Origin: an uncultured Burkholderiales bacterium
Lineage (GTDB): Bacteria > Pseudomonadota > Gammaproteobacteria > Burkholderiales > Burkholderiaceae_C
Direction of reading: 5' to 3'
NCBI GenBank assembly: GCA_937873395.1
Contig: CALMYH010000059.1
Coordinates: 1 to 51,973, forward strand
Length of the DNA: 51,973 bases
The notes below the pieces were generated by a model. That model had not been told where the DNA came from. It did not search any database and saw only the letters and a list, made by a program, of their open reading frames with translations. This document shows positions 35,327-47,025 of this stretch, one piece after another; the first letter of the stretch is position 1, and every line of letters begins with the position of its first letter. The position numbers were made by a program, and so were the translations under genes.

Positions 35327-36085
35327 ATGGACATTGCAGGCAAGGTTTTCATCGTCACTGGCGGCGCATCGGGGCTGGGTGAAGGCACGGCGCGCATGCT
35401 GGCGGCCAACGGCGGCAAGGTGGTCATCGCCGACATGCAGGTCGAGAAAGGCGAGGCGGTCGCCCGGGAAATCGGCGGCGTGTTCGTCAAGTGCGACGTC
35501 AGCAGCGAGGCCGATGGCCAGGCCGTGGTGGCCCAGGCCGTGTCCCTGGGCAAGCTGATGGGTCTGGTCAACTGTGCCGGCATCGCGCCGGCCGAAAAAA
35601 CCGTGGGAAAGCACGGCGCGCACTCACTGGCGGTCTATACCAAGACCATCATGGTGAACCTGGTGGGCAGCTTCAACATGATCCGCCTGGCCGCCGAGGC
35701 CATGTGCAAAAACGAACCCGAGGCGACCGGCGAACGCGGCGTGATGATCTCCACCGCCAGCGTGGCCGCCTACGACGGCCAGATCGGCCAGGCCGCCTAT
35801 GCCGCCTCCAAAGGGGGTGTGGTCGGCATGACCCTGCCCATTGCGCGCGACCTGTCCCGCAACGGCATCCGCAACATGACGATAGCCCCCGGCATTTTCG
35901 GCACCCCCATGCTGTTCGGCATGCCGCAGGAGGTGCAGGACGCGCTGGCGGCCAGCGTGCCCTTCCCGAGCCGGCTGGGCACGCCGCAGGACTACGCCAA
36001 GCTGGCCAAACACATTTTCGAGAACGACATGCTCAACGGCGAGGTCATCCGCCTTGACGGGGCGATCCGTCTGGCGCCGCGCTGA
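35327..36085 (+). CDS. 3-hydroxyacyl-CoA dehydrogenase, short-chain dehydrogenase family (HSD10-like)
   Basis: A 252-residue SDR that oxidises 3-hydroxyacyl-CoA with NAD+, as in fatty-acid or isoleucine breakdown. The cofactor motif is [10 protein letters not shown] (residues ~11-20) with Asp in VVIADMQ giving NAD preference, NCAGIAPA follows, and the catalytic Ser ([15 protein letters not shown]) and YxxxK (YAASKGG) are complete. The C-terminal [19 protein letters not shown] is typical of the type 2 (HSD17B10) group. The ATG at 35327 has a GAGGAG ribosome site; the 15 extra upstream codons of the open frame are the operator region. Confidence 0.95.
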   Translation: MDIAGKVFIVTGGASGLGEGTARMLAANGGKVVIADMQVEKGEAVAREIGGVFVKCDVSSEADGQAVVAQAVSLGKLMGLVNCAGIAPAEKTVGKHGAHSLAVYTKTIMVNLVGSFNMIRLAAEAMCKNEPEATGERGVMISTASVAAYDGQIGQAAYAASKGGVVGMTLPIARDLSRNGIRNMTIAPGIFGTPMLFGMPQEVQDALAASVPFPSRLGTPQDYAKLAKHIFENDMLNGEVIRLDGAIRLAPR

Positions 36086-36100
36086 GCCAGGGCGCGCGCC

Positions 36101-36610
36101 TCAGTCGTGCGCGCCCAGCAGGTCGAGCCGCCGGCTGATGGCGTCCTCCGACGCCCAGACCATGGGCATGCTCCGTCCGCCCATGGCGACCTGCAACTGG
36201 TGGTGCAGGTCTTCGCTGGTGGGCTTGCCCGAGGCCACGAAGAACAGCTCGTCGATCATGCCCAGCGGCAGCACGCCATACTGACGGGCCAGTGGCAGCG
36301 GCATCATCTCCAGCGCATGCCGCTCGATCTGGAAGTTGAGGGCATCGACCTCCACCAGCCCCGCGACCCGCGCCATCGCACGGTGCCAGTCCTGATCGCT
36401 GACCAGCACCCGCTCGACCAGCCTGCGCGAGCGCGAGTGCAGCAGTTGCGGGTCCTCGGCCTCCAGCGCCCTGATGGCGTCCTCGTCCATCAGGCCCAGT
36501 TCCAGCAGGGCATGCTGAAGGTCAAGCACCGGGCGGCGACGTTGTGCCATCAAGGCCTGCTGCAATTCAAGCAGGTCTCTGACCTGGGGGGTGTCGCTGT
36601 CGGTACTCAT
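36101..36610 (-). CDS. Stand-alone T2SSE_N/MshEN-like domain protein, paralogue of the adjacent ATPase N-terminus
   Basis: A 169-residue protein with no ATPase motifs. From about residue 20 to the end it is clearly homologous to residues ~50-180 of the neighbouring GspE/PilB-type ATPase: compare ALEAEDPQLLHSRSRRLVER with LEREDPDLLRSRSDQLVQRL, and HRAMARVAGLVEVDALNFQI with HRALARVAGLVEVDVLGFEI. In the ATPase family this N-terminal region links to the inner-membrane platform or binds cyclic di-GMP. I chose the ATG at 36610 because a perfect AGGAGG lies 10 nt before it. An open frame back to a GTG at 36658 overlaps the ATPase stop. It may be a regulator or binding partner of the ATPase. Confidence 0.82.
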   Translation of the reverse strand: MSTDSDTPQVRDLLELQQALMAQRRRPVLDLQHALLELGLMDEDAIRALEAEDPQLLHSRSRRLVERVLVSDQDWHRAMARVAGLVEVDALNFQIERHALEMMPLPLARQYGVLPLGMIDELFFVASGKPTSEDLHHQLQVAMGGRSMPMVWASEDAISRRLDLLGAHD

Positions 36611-36654
36611 GCCTTGATCTCCTCCTGAGGCGCTCTGCCCGGGCGCCGCTGTCA

Positions 36655-38589
36655 TCACCGGTAGGCGGCGCGCGCCTGCCGAATGTCCAGCAGGCCTTGC
36701 ACCACCTTCTCTAGCGCATCATGCCGCAAACTGCGCATGCCCTCACGCACGGCCGCTTCGAAAATTTCGCTCGGACGGGCACGGTCCTGGATCAGCTGGC
36801 GAATGGTCCGGGTGTTCTGCAGGATCTCGTACACGCCCATTCGGCCCTTGTAGCCCTTGCCGCCGCAGTGCTCGCAGCCCACGGCATGGCGGGTCGTCAG
36901 CTGGGCCGGGTCGGTCTTGCCGGACGCCTCCAGCAAACGTTCGCGTGCGGTGGCCGCATCGATCCCGCCCCCGTCGACGTACTCCTGGACCAGTTCGTCC
37001 CAGCCCTGGCTGCCGAGCGGCCTTTCCTCCGTGCACACCGGGCAGAGCGCACGCACCAGGCGCTGGGCCACGATACCGAGCAGCGAGTCCGCAAAATTCA
37101 TCGGATCCATGCCCAGGTCGAGCAGGCGCACGACACTTTCGCTGGCGTTGTTGGTGTGCAGCGTGGACAGCACCAGGTGACCGGTCAGGGACGCCTCGAT
37201 GGCGATCTTGGCGGTCTCGGCGTCGCGGATCTCGCCGATCATGATGATGTCCGGATCGGCACGCAGGAAGCCGCGCATGGCGCTGGCGAAGGTCAGTCCG
37301 ATCTTGGGATTCATCTGCACCTGGCGCAGGCCGGGCTGGGTGATCTCGATCGGGTCCTCGGCGGTCCAGATCTTGCGCTCTGCCGTGTTGACCTCGGCCA
37401 GCATGGAGTGCAGCGTGGTCGTCTTGCCCGAGCCGGTCGGGCCGGCCGCCAGCACCATGCCGAAAGAGCGCTGTGAAAAGCCGGCGATGATGGCCCGGTC
37501 TCTGGGCTGCAAGCCCAGTTGTCCCAGCGGAAGGGGCTTGGCCGAGGTGAGCAGGCGCAGCACCACGTCCTCCAGCCCGTCGTGGGTCGGCATGACCGCC
37601 ACGCGCAGCTCCAGGTTCTGGCCGCCGAACTCCGAAAAATCGATCTTGCCGTCCTGCGGTCGGCGCCGCTCGGCGATATCGAGCCTGGCCATGATCTTGA
37701 TGCGCGAAACCAGTGGCGCCCGCAGCTTGGCCGGCAACCACAGGTAGGGCTCCAGATCGCCGTCGCGCCGAAAGCGAATGGCGGTCAGGGCCTCGCCCGG
37801 GTTGCTCTCGATGTGGATGTCGGAGGCGTGGGTGCGCTGGGCCTCGCTGATCATGCGGTTGACCAGTCGCACCATGCCTGCGGACTCGCTGGCCGATGCC
37901 AGCTGCTCGGCCTCTGCGGCACTGCCGACCTCCACCATGGCCTGCGTCACCAGGTCGTCCAGCTGCGCGGCTTCGGGGGCAGCGCTTGCCCGCTGGCGCA
38001 GTTGCTCGACCAAGCGATCCGACGCCTGCTGACCGGCGTGTGCGATGCGATCCTGAATCTCCAGCCGGCGTTCGATCGCGTCAGCGCCAGCCCAGACCAG
38101 GGTGACCGTATGGCCGGTGATGTAGGCGAGGTCGCGCTGCAGATCGGCCCGCGTCGGTGTGGCGGAGGCGACGAACAGCTGCTCGTTGGCCATGCCGAGG
38201 GGAACCACATGCTGGGCTTGGGCCTGCTGCAGGGGAAGCAGGCGAAAAGCGTCAGGACCGATCTCGAATCCCAGTACGTCCACCTCGACCAGACCGGCCA
38301 CCCGGGCCAGGGCGCGATGCAACTCGTCATGGCTGAGCAGCAGGCGCTGCACCAGCTGATCCGACCGTGAACGCAACAGGTCCGGATCCTCGCGCTCGAG
38401 CCCCCGCACCGTGTTCTCGTCCAGCAAACGCAGTTGCACGATGGCCTGGCGCAAGCTGATCACCGGCAGGCAATGCAGGCACTCCATGGCAACCAGTAAC
38501 TGACTCAGGTTGCGAATCAACCCCGGCGGCAGGACACCGGGCGCCGAAGTCGGAGAAGACGGGTTCATGCTGGAAGGGGCGGAAATCAT
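36655..38589 (-). CDS. Type II secretion / type IV pilus assembly ATPase (GspE/PulE/PilB family)
   Basis: A ~644-residue hexameric secretion ATPase. An N-terminal regulatory domain (residues ~50-180) is followed by the catalytic core: Walker A GPTGSGKTTTLHS (~383-395), the Asp box region TAEDPIEITQPGLRQVQM, Walker B DPDIIMIGEIRDAETA and the His box STLHTNNASESVVRLLD. A four-cysteine zinc site (CPVC and CEHCGGKGYKGR) closes it. Such ATPases power pilus or pseudopilus extension, but no pilin, GspF or GspD gene is nearby. The start is uncertain (GTG 38595, ATG 38589 or ATG 38568, none with a good ribosome site). Confidence 0.92.
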   Translation of the reverse strand: MISAPSSMNPSSPTSAPGVLPPGLIRNLSQLLVAMECLHCLPVISLRQAIVQLRLLDENTVRGLEREDPDLLRSRSDQLVQRLLLSHDELHRALARVAGLVEVDVLGFEIGPDAFRLLPLQQAQAQHVVPLGMANEQLFVASATPTRADLQRDLAYITGHTVTLVWAGADAIERRLEIQDRIAHAGQQASDRLVEQLRQRASAAPEAAQLDDLVTQAMVEVGSAAEAEQLASASESAGMVRLVNRMISEAQRTHASDIHIESNPGEALTAIRFRRDGDLEPYLWLPAKLRAPLVSRIKIMARLDIAERRRPQDGKIDFSEFGGQNLELRVAVMPTHDGLEDVVLRLLTSAKPLPLGQLGLQPRDRAIIAGFSQRSFGMVLAAGPTGSGKTTTLHSMLAEVNTAERKIWTAEDPIEITQPGLRQVQMNPKIGLTFASAMRGFLRADPDIIMIGEIRDAETAKIAIEASLTGHLVLSTLHTNNASESVVRLLDLGMDPMNFADSLLGIVAQRLVRALCPVCTEERPLGSQGWDELVQEYVDGGGIDAATARERLLEASGKTDPAQLTTRHAVGCEHCGGKGYKGRMGVYEILQNTRTIRQLIQDRARPSEIFEAAVREGMRSLRHDALEKVVQGLLDIRQARAAYR

Positions 38590-38654
38590 GGTCACCAGGA
38601 CATGGGTGGACGGGTTACTTTCATTACCTTACCCTGATACCTGCCCTCGTGGGC

Positions 38655-38691
38655 TTGACATGCGGCAATTACCCGACGGGGTACATACCCC
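38655..38691 (+). promoter_or_regulatory. Palindrome and -35 element upstream of ggt
   Basis: A consensus TTGACA (38655-38660) is followed by a perfect palindrome, GGGGTA-CA-TACCCC (38678-38691), 24 bp before the ggt ATG. The only -10-like hexamer, TACATA (38682-38687), is 21 bp from TTGACA, which is too far for a standard promoter, so either the -35 is not used or an activator adjusts the spacing. The region also lies between divergent genes and could control either. Confidence 0.45.
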
Positions 38692-38715
38692 AAAACTCAA
38701 GAAACTCGCCTATCC

Positions 38716-40575
38716 ATGAAGAAGTGCACATTCGCGGCGCGGCCGCTCCCGCGCTGGCGCAGTACCGGCCACGTTCTGGCGATCTTTCTCGCCACGGCCA
38801 TGGCCGCCTGTTCCGCCCCCCTGTCCGCACCGGTGACGCTGGATACGGGAGCCCCGCTGCAACCCGAAGGATCCTCTGCCATCGGTCGCTCCGCCGAAAC
38901 CCGCTGGCAGCGGCAAGCCGTGGCGGCGGCCCATCCGCTGGCGGCCGAGGCCGGCCTGCGCATGCTGCGGGCCGGCGGCGGGGCCATCGACGCCGCGATT
39001 GCAGCGCAGATGGTGCTGACCCTGGTCGAACCCCAGTCCAGCGGCATCGGTGGCGGCGCGTTTTTGCTGCACCACGACGGCCAGCGCGTGCGGGCCTATG
39101 ACGGGCGCGAGACCGCGCCAGCGGCGGCCGGACCCGACCTGTTTCTCGATGCCGAAGGCAAGCCCATGACCTTCATGGGGGCGGTGGTTGGCGGACGTTC
39201 GGTGGGCGTGCCGGGCGTGATCGCCATGCTGGCCCTGGCCCACCGCGATCATGGGCGGCTGCCCTGGGCATCGCTGTTCGAGCCGGCCATCCGCCTGGCC
39301 ACCGACGGCTACCCGGTCGGCCAGCGCCTGCACACCCTGCTGGCGGCCGAAACCGCCTTGAAGAAGGACCCCGCAGCCAGCCGGCTCTTCTACCGGGCAG
39401 ACGGTCAGCCCCATCCGGTGGGCCATGTGTTGCGCAACCCCGATCTGGCGCAAGTGTTTCGCCTGCTGGCGACCCAGGGGGCCGACGGCTTCTACAGCGG
39501 CCCGGTGGCACAGGCGGTGGTGGCGGCCGTCAGCGGACACCCCGACAACCCGGGGCCGATGACCCTGGGTGATCTGGCGGGCTACCGCCCGAAGGTGCGC
39601 GAGGCGCTCTGCCACGAACACGACACACCGGTTCGCCGGCTGCGCCTGTGCGGCTTCCCGCCTCCCAGCTCGGGGGCGCTGGCCATCGGCCAGATCCTGG
39701 GTCTGCTTGCGCGCACCCCTCAGGCCGGCCTGCCGCTGGAGGACGGACAGCCCTCAGCGGCGGCGCTGCACGCCTACGTCGAAGCGGCCAGACTGGCCTT
39801 TGCCGACCGGGCCCAGTACGTGGCAGACCCGGACTTCGGGCCCGCGCCGGGCGGCCGCTGGACCCGCCTGCCCGCGCCCGCCTACCTGGACCGCCGGGCG
39901 CCCGGGGTCGGCCCGGACCTCGCCCCTTCGGTGCCGCCGGGCGACCCCGGTCCGTCCCCGGTCGTTTGGGCGCCCATGCCCGAGCAGGCCGAATACGGCA
40001 CCAGCCACCTGAGCGTGGTCGATGCCCACGGCCATGCCCTGGCCATGACCACCACCATCGAAGCCGGCTTCGGCGCCCGCCTGATGGTGCGCACCCACCC
40101 GGCTCTGGAAGGCGGCTTCCTGCTGAACAACCAGCTCACCGATTTCAGCTTTTCCCCCGCCGATGCCCAGGGCCGGCCGGTGGCCAACCGGGTCGAGCCC
40201 GGCAAGCGACCGCGCTCCTCGATGTCGCCGACCCTGGTGTTCGATCGCGACAGCGGCCAATTGCTGATGAGCCTGGGCAGCCCCGGCGGTGCCTTCATCG
40301 TCCATTTCACCGCCAAGACCCTGCTGGGCACCTGGCACCAGGGCCTGACACCGCAGCAGGCCATCGACCTGCCCAACTTCGGCACCACGGGCGGACCGGT
40401 GGTTCTGGAGGCCGCCCGCTTCCCTGCGGCCACCGCTCAGGCCCTGGAACAGCGGGGCCACACGGTGCAGCAGCTGCCGATGCCCAGCGGCCTGCAGGCC
40501 CTGCAGCGCGGCCCTGGCGGCATGTGGCTGGGCGGCGCCGACCCGCGACGCGAAGGTGTTGTCCTGGGCGACTAG
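38716..40575 (+). CDS. ggt: Gamma-glutamyltransferase (lipoprotein precursor)
   Basis: GGT hydrolyses or transfers the gamma-glutamyl group of glutathione and related compounds in the periplasm. The 619-residue proenzyme has a lipoprotein-type signal (VLAIFLATAMAAC). It cleaves itself before a threonine; here the GTSHLSVVD motif puts Thr429 as the new N-terminus and nucleophile. The substrate-binding glycines GSPGGAFIVHF are further on, with RPRSSMSPTLVFD before them. The large subunit contains SGIGGGAFLLHH and GGRSVGVPGVIAML. The stop TAG shares the CTAG with the converging acyl-CoA synthetase gene. Confidence 0.95.
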   Translation: MKKCTFAARPLPRWRSTGHVLAIFLATAMAACSAPLSAPVTLDTGAPLQPEGSSAIGRSAETRWQRQAVAAAHPLAAEAGLRMLRAGGGAIDAAIAAQMVLTLVEPQSSGIGGGAFLLHHDGQRVRAYDGRETAPAAAGPDLFLDAEGKPMTFMGAVVGGRSVGVPGVIAMLALAHRDHGRLPWASLFEPAIRLATDGYPVGQRLHTLLAAETALKKDPAASRLFYRADGQPHPVGHVLRNPDLAQVFRLLATQGADGFYSGPVAQAVVAAVSGHPDNPGPMTLGDLAGYRPKVREALCHEHDTPVRRLRLCGFPPPSSGALAIGQILGLLARTPQAGLPLEDGQPSAAALHAYVEAARLAFADRAQYVADPDFGPAPGGRWTRLPAPAYLDRRAPGVGPDLAPSVPPGDPGPSPVVWAPMPEQAEYGTSHLSVVDAHGHALAMTTTIEAGFGARLMVRTHPALEGGFLLNNQLTDFSFSPADAQGRPVANRVEPGKRPRSSMSPTLVFDRDSGQLLMSLGSPGGAFIVHFTAKTLLGTWHQGLTPQQAIDLPNFGTTGGPVVLEAARFPAATAQALEQRGHTVQQLPMPSGLQALQRGPGGMWLGGADPRREGVVLGD

Positions 40576-42233
40576 ACGTCGATGGCAGCGGCCGAGCCGG
40601 CCTGCTTGCGCAGCTCGAACTTCTGGATCTTGCCGGTGCTGGTCTTCGGCAGCTCACCGAACACCACCGCCCTGGGCACCTTGAAGCCGGCCAGGTGCTG
40701 GCGGCAGTGGCGCACGATGTCTTCCGGCGTGGTGTGGGCCCCGGCCTTGAGCTCGACAAAGGCGCACGGCGTCTCGCCCCATTTCGGGTCCGGGCGCGCC
40801 ACCACGGCGGCGGCCAGCACGTCCGGGTGGCGGTAGAGCACGTCTTCGACCTCGATGGATGAAATGTTCTCGCCGCCCGAGATGATGATGTCCTTGCTGC
40901 GGTCCTTGATCTTGAAATAGCCGTCGGGGTACTGTACGGCCAGGTCGCCACTGTGGAACCAGCCGCCGGCAAAGGCCTCGGCCGTGGCCTTCGGGTTCTT
41001 CAGATAGCCCTTCATGGCGATGTTGCCTTTGAACATGATCTCGCCCATGGTCTCGCCATCCTGCGGCACGGGCAACATGGTCTGCGGGTCGAGCACGCGC
41101 ACGTCGCGTTCCAGGTGGTAACGCACGCCCTGGCGGGCGTTCAGCCGGGCGCGCTCACCGATGTCCAGCTCGCTCCAGCGCTCGTGCTTGGCACAGACCG
41201 TGGCCGGCCCGTAGACCTCGGTCAGCCCGTAGACATGGGTCAGGTCGAAGCCCATCTGCTCCATGCCCTCGATCATCGAGGCCGGCGGTGCGGCGCCCGC
41301 CACCATGGCCTTGATGCCGGCGGGCACCCCCGCCTTGAGGCCAGCGGGTGCATTCACCAGCATGCCGTGCACGATGGGCGCGCCACAGTAATGGGTGACG
41401 CCGTGCTCGCGCATGGCGTCGAAGATGGCCTGGGCCTCCACCCGGCGCAGGCAGACGTTGACGCCGGCGCGGGCCGCCACCGTCCAGGGAAAGCACCAGC
41501 CATTGCAATGGAACATGGGCAGGGTCCAGAGGTAGACCGCGTGCTTGGGCATGTCCCATTCGAGGATGTTGCTGATGGCGTTCACCGCCGCGCCCCGGTG
41601 GTGGTAGACCACGCCCTTGGGGTTGCCGGTGGTGCCGCTGGTGTAGTTCAGGGCAATCGCGTCCCACTCGTCGCCGGGCAGGCTCCAGGCGAAGTCCGGG
41701 TCACCGCCACCGATGAACGCTTCGTAGGTGGTGCTGCCGATGCGCTGCGCCGGCCCGGTGAACAGCGCGTCCTCCACGTCGATCACCAGCAGCGGCTCGG
41801 TGCGCTGGCGCAGGGCCATGGCCTGGGCCATGACGGACGCGAACTCCGGGTCGACGATGACCACCCGGGCTTCGCCGTGGTCAAGCATGAAGGCCACCGC
41901 CTGCGGGTCCAGCCGGGTGTTCAGGCTGTTGAGCACGGCACCGGCCATGGGCACCCCGAAATGCGCTTCGACCATGGGCGGTGTGTTCGGCAGCATCACC
42001 GCCACGGTGTCGTTCTTGCCGATACCGGCGCGCTGCAAGGCGCTGGCCAGCCGGCGGCAGCGGGCGTAGGTCTGGCGCCAGGTCTGACGCAGATCGCCGT
42101 GCACGATGGCCAGCCGGTCCGGGTAGACCTCCGCCGTGCGCTCGATGAAGGACAGTGGCGACAGGGGCGCAAAGTTGGCCTCGTTGCGCGGCAGGTCCCG
42201 GTAGTACATGTGGGCAACGGTCTCGGGGTTCAT
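40572..42233 (-). CDS. Acyl-CoA synthetase (AMP-dependent, AlkK/DmdB-like)
   Basis: A 553-residue ATP-dependent acyl-CoA ligase. Adenylate-forming motifs are clear: ALNYTSGTTGNPKGVVYHH, the loop VYGLTEVYGPATVCAKH, the hinge FKIKDRSKDIIISGGENISS and the C-terminal catalytic Lys in LPKTSTGKIQKFELR. It resembles medium-chain ligases of the AlkK group and methylmercaptopropionate-CoA ligases. The ATG at 42233 has an AGGAGA ribosome site; the longer frame upstream is a shadow of dnaG. It sits with its start 46 bp from the divergent dnaG start. The acid it activates cannot be told from sequence. Confidence 0.93.
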   Translation of the reverse strand: MNPETVAHMYYRDLPRNEANFAPLSPLSFIERTAEVYPDRLAIVHGDLRQTWRQTYARCRRLASALQRAGIGKNDTVAVMLPNTPPMVEAHFGVPMAGAVLNSLNTRLDPQAVAFMLDHGEARVVIVDPEFASVMAQAMALRQRTEPLLVIDVEDALFTGPAQRIGSTTYEAFIGGGDPDFAWSLPGDEWDAIALNYTSGTTGNPKGVVYHHRGAAVNAISNILEWDMPKHAVYLWTLPMFHCNGWCFPWTVAARAGVNVCLRRVEAQAIFDAMREHGVTHYCGAPIVHGMLVNAPAGLKAGVPAGIKAMVAGAAPPASMIEGMEQMGFDLTHVYGLTEVYGPATVCAKHERWSELDIGERARLNARQGVRYHLERDVRVLDPQTMLPVPQDGETMGEIMFKGNIAMKGYLKNPKATAEAFAGGWFHSGDLAVQYPDGYFKIKDRSKDIIISGGENISSIEVEDVLYRHPDVLAAAVVARPDPKWGETPCAFVELKAGAHTTPEDIVRHCRQHLAGFKVPRAVVFGELPKTSTGKIQKFELRKQAGSAAAIDV

Positions 42234-42279
42234 GGTCTTGTCTCCTGTTGTGAATGCGCCGTTGCGAGAGAATACCCCG

Positions 42280-44262
42280 ATGGCGATCCCCCAGTCCTTC
42301 ATCCAGGAGCTGCTCAGCCGCGTCGACGTGGTCGAGGTGGTGGGCCGGTACGTGCAGCTCAAGAAGGGGGGCGCCAACTTCATGGGGCTGTGCCCCTTCC
42401 ACGGAGAAAAATCGCCCTCGTTCAGCGTCAGCCCGTCCAAGCAGTTCTACCACTGCTTCGGCTGTGGTGCCAACGGCAACGCCATCGGCTTCCTGATGGA
42501 ACACGCCGGCATGAGCTTCATCGAAGCGGTCAAGGACCTGGCCGGCCAGGTGGGCCTGCAGGTGCCCGAGGACGAGGCCTCGCCGCAGGACCGCGAACGC
42601 GCCGCGCAGATGCGGCAGAAGCAGGCCACCCTGACCGACGTGCTGGAGAAAGCGGCCAAGGCCTACCAGAAGGACCTCAAGGCCTCGCCGCGCGCGGTCG
42701 ACTACCTCAAGCGCCGCGGCCTGACCGGACAGATCGCCAAGACCTTCGGACTGGGCTATGCCCCGGAAGGCTGGCGGCATCTGGCCGGCGTGTTCCCCGA
42801 CTACACCGAGCCCCTGCTGGTCGAATCGGGCCTGGTGATCGAACACGAGGACGAAAAGGACGCGGCGGGCGAATCGAAACGCTACGACCGCTTCCGCGAC
42901 CGCATCATGTTCCCGATCCGCAACGTCAAGGGCGAGCACATCGGATTCGGTGGCCGGGTGCTGGACAAGGGGGAGCCCAAGTACCTGAACTCGCCCGAGA
43001 CGCCGGTGTTCAGCAAGGGCCGCGAGCTGTACGGGCTGTTCGAGGCCCGCACCGCCATTCGCCAGCACGGCTATGCCCTGGTCACCGAGGGCTACATGGA
43101 CGTGGTGGCCCTGGCCCAGCTGGGTTTTGCCAACGCGGTGGCCACGCTGGGCACCGCCTGCACGCCCGACCATGTGCAGAAGCTGTTCCGCTTCACCGAC
43201 GCCGTGGTGTTCAGTTTCGATGGCGATGCGGCGGGGCGTCGGGCCGCGCGCAAGGCCCTGGACGCCGCCCTGCCCCTGGCCACCGACACCCGCAGCATCA
43301 AGTTCCTGTTCCTGCCGGCCGAGCACGACCCCGACAGCTTCATCCGGGAACACGGCGAAGCCGCGTTCTCTCGCTGCGTGAAAGAGGCCCTGCCACTGTC
43401 GAAATTCCTCCTGGAAGCGGCGGCGGCCGACTGCGACCGGGACAGCGCCGAAGGCCGCGCCCGGCTGGCGGCCCAGGCCCGCCCGCTGTGGAGTTCTCTG
43501 CCCGAGGGGGCGCTCAAGCGGCAGTTGCTGGACGAGCTGGCCCACGCAGTGGGCATCGGCAGCGCCGACCTGGCCGAATTGTGGAAACAGGCCGGGCCCG
43601 GAAGCCGTGGCTGGCGTGCACCAGCCGCCACAGCGGCTCCCGCGCCCGGTGCTGGCGACGACTCACCGGCCTCCGCCAGCCCGGGACATGCCCCGCACGA
43701 TGCGGATGCCTACGGCGGCACATGGTCGCCCGGTTGGACCGAGGGGCCGGAACGGGCGCGAAATCTCGGTGGCCGGCGCCGCTGGACGCCGCCGCCCCCG
43801 CCGCGCATGCTCGGCACCGCCCGGGCTGGCGTGGGGCGTGCCGACCGCGCCGTGGGTCTGCTGCTGGCCAACGCCCGGGCCTGGGAAGAGCTGTCAGCCG
43901 ACGACCACACCATGCTGGCCCGGCTGGGCCCGCCGCACGGCGATCTGTTGGCCTGGCTGGAAGCCTGGATCCACGAGCATGGCCCACAGCCCTGGGCGGT
44001 GCTGCGCGAAGCGCTGCGCGGACACGAGCACGAAGCCTTTGCCATCCGCCAGGGCGACCTGGCCGCGCAAAGCCCCGATGCCGAGGCGGAAGCGGCCGAA
44101 ATCGCGGAAGTCATGACGCGCCTGCGCATCGAACACCTGAAATCACTGGAGCGCGAGGCCATCGCCCGGGCCACCACCGAACCCGAGCAGCTGCAACGCT
44201 ACCGCGAACTGCAGGAACTGCGCAAGGCGCTTGAACACAAGATCGGTGACCCCACGTTATAA
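42280..44262 (+). CDS. dnaG: DNA primase
   Basis: DnaG makes the RNA primers for replication. The 660-residue product has the CHC2 zinc-finger with Cys38, His41, Cys59 and Cys62 ([20 protein letters not shown], then YHCFGCG). The RNA polymerase domain follows ([33 protein letters not shown]), with TOPRIM motifs [16 protein letters not shown] and [19 protein letters not shown] long Ala/Pro/Gly-rich linker (~residues 445-525) separates it from the helicase-binding C-terminal domain, which ends near HKIGDPTL. The ATG at 42280 follows a GAGAG sequence. It is followed by rpoD as in the classical operon, but rpsU is not beside it. Confidence 0.97.
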   Translation: MAIPQSFIQELLSRVDVVEVVGRYVQLKKGGANFMGLCPFHGEKSPSFSVSPSKQFYHCFGCGANGNAIGFLMEHAGMSFIEAVKDLAGQVGLQVPEDEASPQDRERAAQMRQKQATLTDVLEKAAKAYQKDLKASPRAVDYLKRRGLTGQIAKTFGLGYAPEGWRHLAGVFPDYTEPLLVESGLVIEHEDEKDAAGESKRYDRFRDRIMFPIRNVKGEHIGFGGRVLDKGEPKYLNSPETPVFSKGRELYGLFEARTAIRQHGYALVTEGYMDVVALAQLGFANAVATLGTACTPDHVQKLFRFTDAVVFSFDGDAAGRRAARKALDAALPLATDTRSIKFLFLPAEHDPDSFIREHGEAAFSRCVKEALPLSKFLLEAAAADCDRDSAEGRARLAAQARPLWSSLPEGALKRQLLDELAHAVGIGSADLAELWKQAGPGSRGWRAPAATAAPAPGAGDDSPASASPGHAPHDADAYGGTWSPGWTEGPERARNLGGRRRWTPPPPPRMLGTARAGVGRADRAVGLLLANARAWEELSADDHTMLARLGPPHGDLLAWLEAWIHEHGPQPWAVLREALRGHEHEAFAIRQGDLAAQSPDAEAEAAEIAEVMTRLRIEHLKSLEREAIARATTEPEQLQRYRELQELRKALEHKIGDPTL

Positions 44263-44263
44263 T
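44258..44263 (+). promoter_or_regulatory. Candidate -10 element for rpoD at the end of dnaG
   Basis: A consensus TATAAT overlaps the last codon and the stop of dnaG. The nearest -35-like sequence, TTGAAC (44231-44236), is 21 bp away, so the promoter call is weak. If used, rpoD would have a leader of about 280 nt. Confidence 0.35.
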
Positions 44264-44552
44264 TGATGGTTACACCGCAAGCGCGACAGCAGCACCTCCG
44301 GTCCTGGCCACGCCCCTGAACGGGCTCATGGATCCTCATCCCGGCCAACGCGGCAGCCCACCCAGGGCGCCGTCGAACCCCGCAAGGACTGCATCCCAAA
44401 TGTTCGCCCGACAGCTTGCAGGCCCGCCTTTACCGGCCGAAGGCGGGTGCAGTGTCCGACAAAGACCTCCGGAGCCGTTGCCGCCCTGGCATCCTCTGGC
44501 GTTTTTTGTGTGCGTTCCGCCGGTTCCTATTCCGACATTTTTTGAGGTATCC
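44264..44552 (+). other. rpoD leader with a stem-loop
   Basis: This is the longest gene-free stretch in the window (289 bp). It holds a perfect 8-bp inverted repeat, CCCGCCTT (44423-44430) and AAGGCGGG (44440-44447), with a 9-nt loop and no T-run, so it is not a simple terminator. It could be a leader structure. An open frame in phase with rpoD crosses the region but its content does not look coding. A GAGG ribosome site precedes the rpoD ATG. I see nothing else that I can name. Confidence 0.45.
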
Positions 44553-46922
<2,370 letters not shown>

Positions 46923-46948
46923 CCTGAGCGCTGCGTTTCGCTGATGTG

Positions 46949-46975
46949 ACGGGGACCTTCGGGTCCCCGTTTTTC
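46949..46975 (+). terminator. Rho-independent terminator after rpoD
   Basis: A perfect 9-bp stem, ACGGGGACC (46949-46957) and GGTCCCCGT (46962-46970), with a stable TTCG tetraloop, followed by TTTTCTTT. It ends the dnaG-rpoD transcript. Confidence 0.92.
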
Positions 46976-47025
46976 TTTGCGGTTCTGCTCTTTTCGGTCA
47001 AGGGGCGGCGTCGGCCCCTGACAGA

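Noticed and set aside
36611-36658. Longer start (GTG at 36658) for the stand-alone T2SSE_N-like gene
   Set aside because: The perfect AGGAGG sits inside this stretch and points to the ATG at 36610, so the upstream codons are unlikely to be translated.
40953-44234. A 1093-codon open frame crossing two genes
   Set aside because: It is antisense to the acyl-CoA synthetase and then out of frame within dnaG. No domain or sensible start is present.
47001-47019. AGGGGC/GCCCCT hairpin as an arsA terminator
   Set aside because: The stem is real but no T-run follows on the minus strand, so it does not meet the form of an intrinsic terminator.
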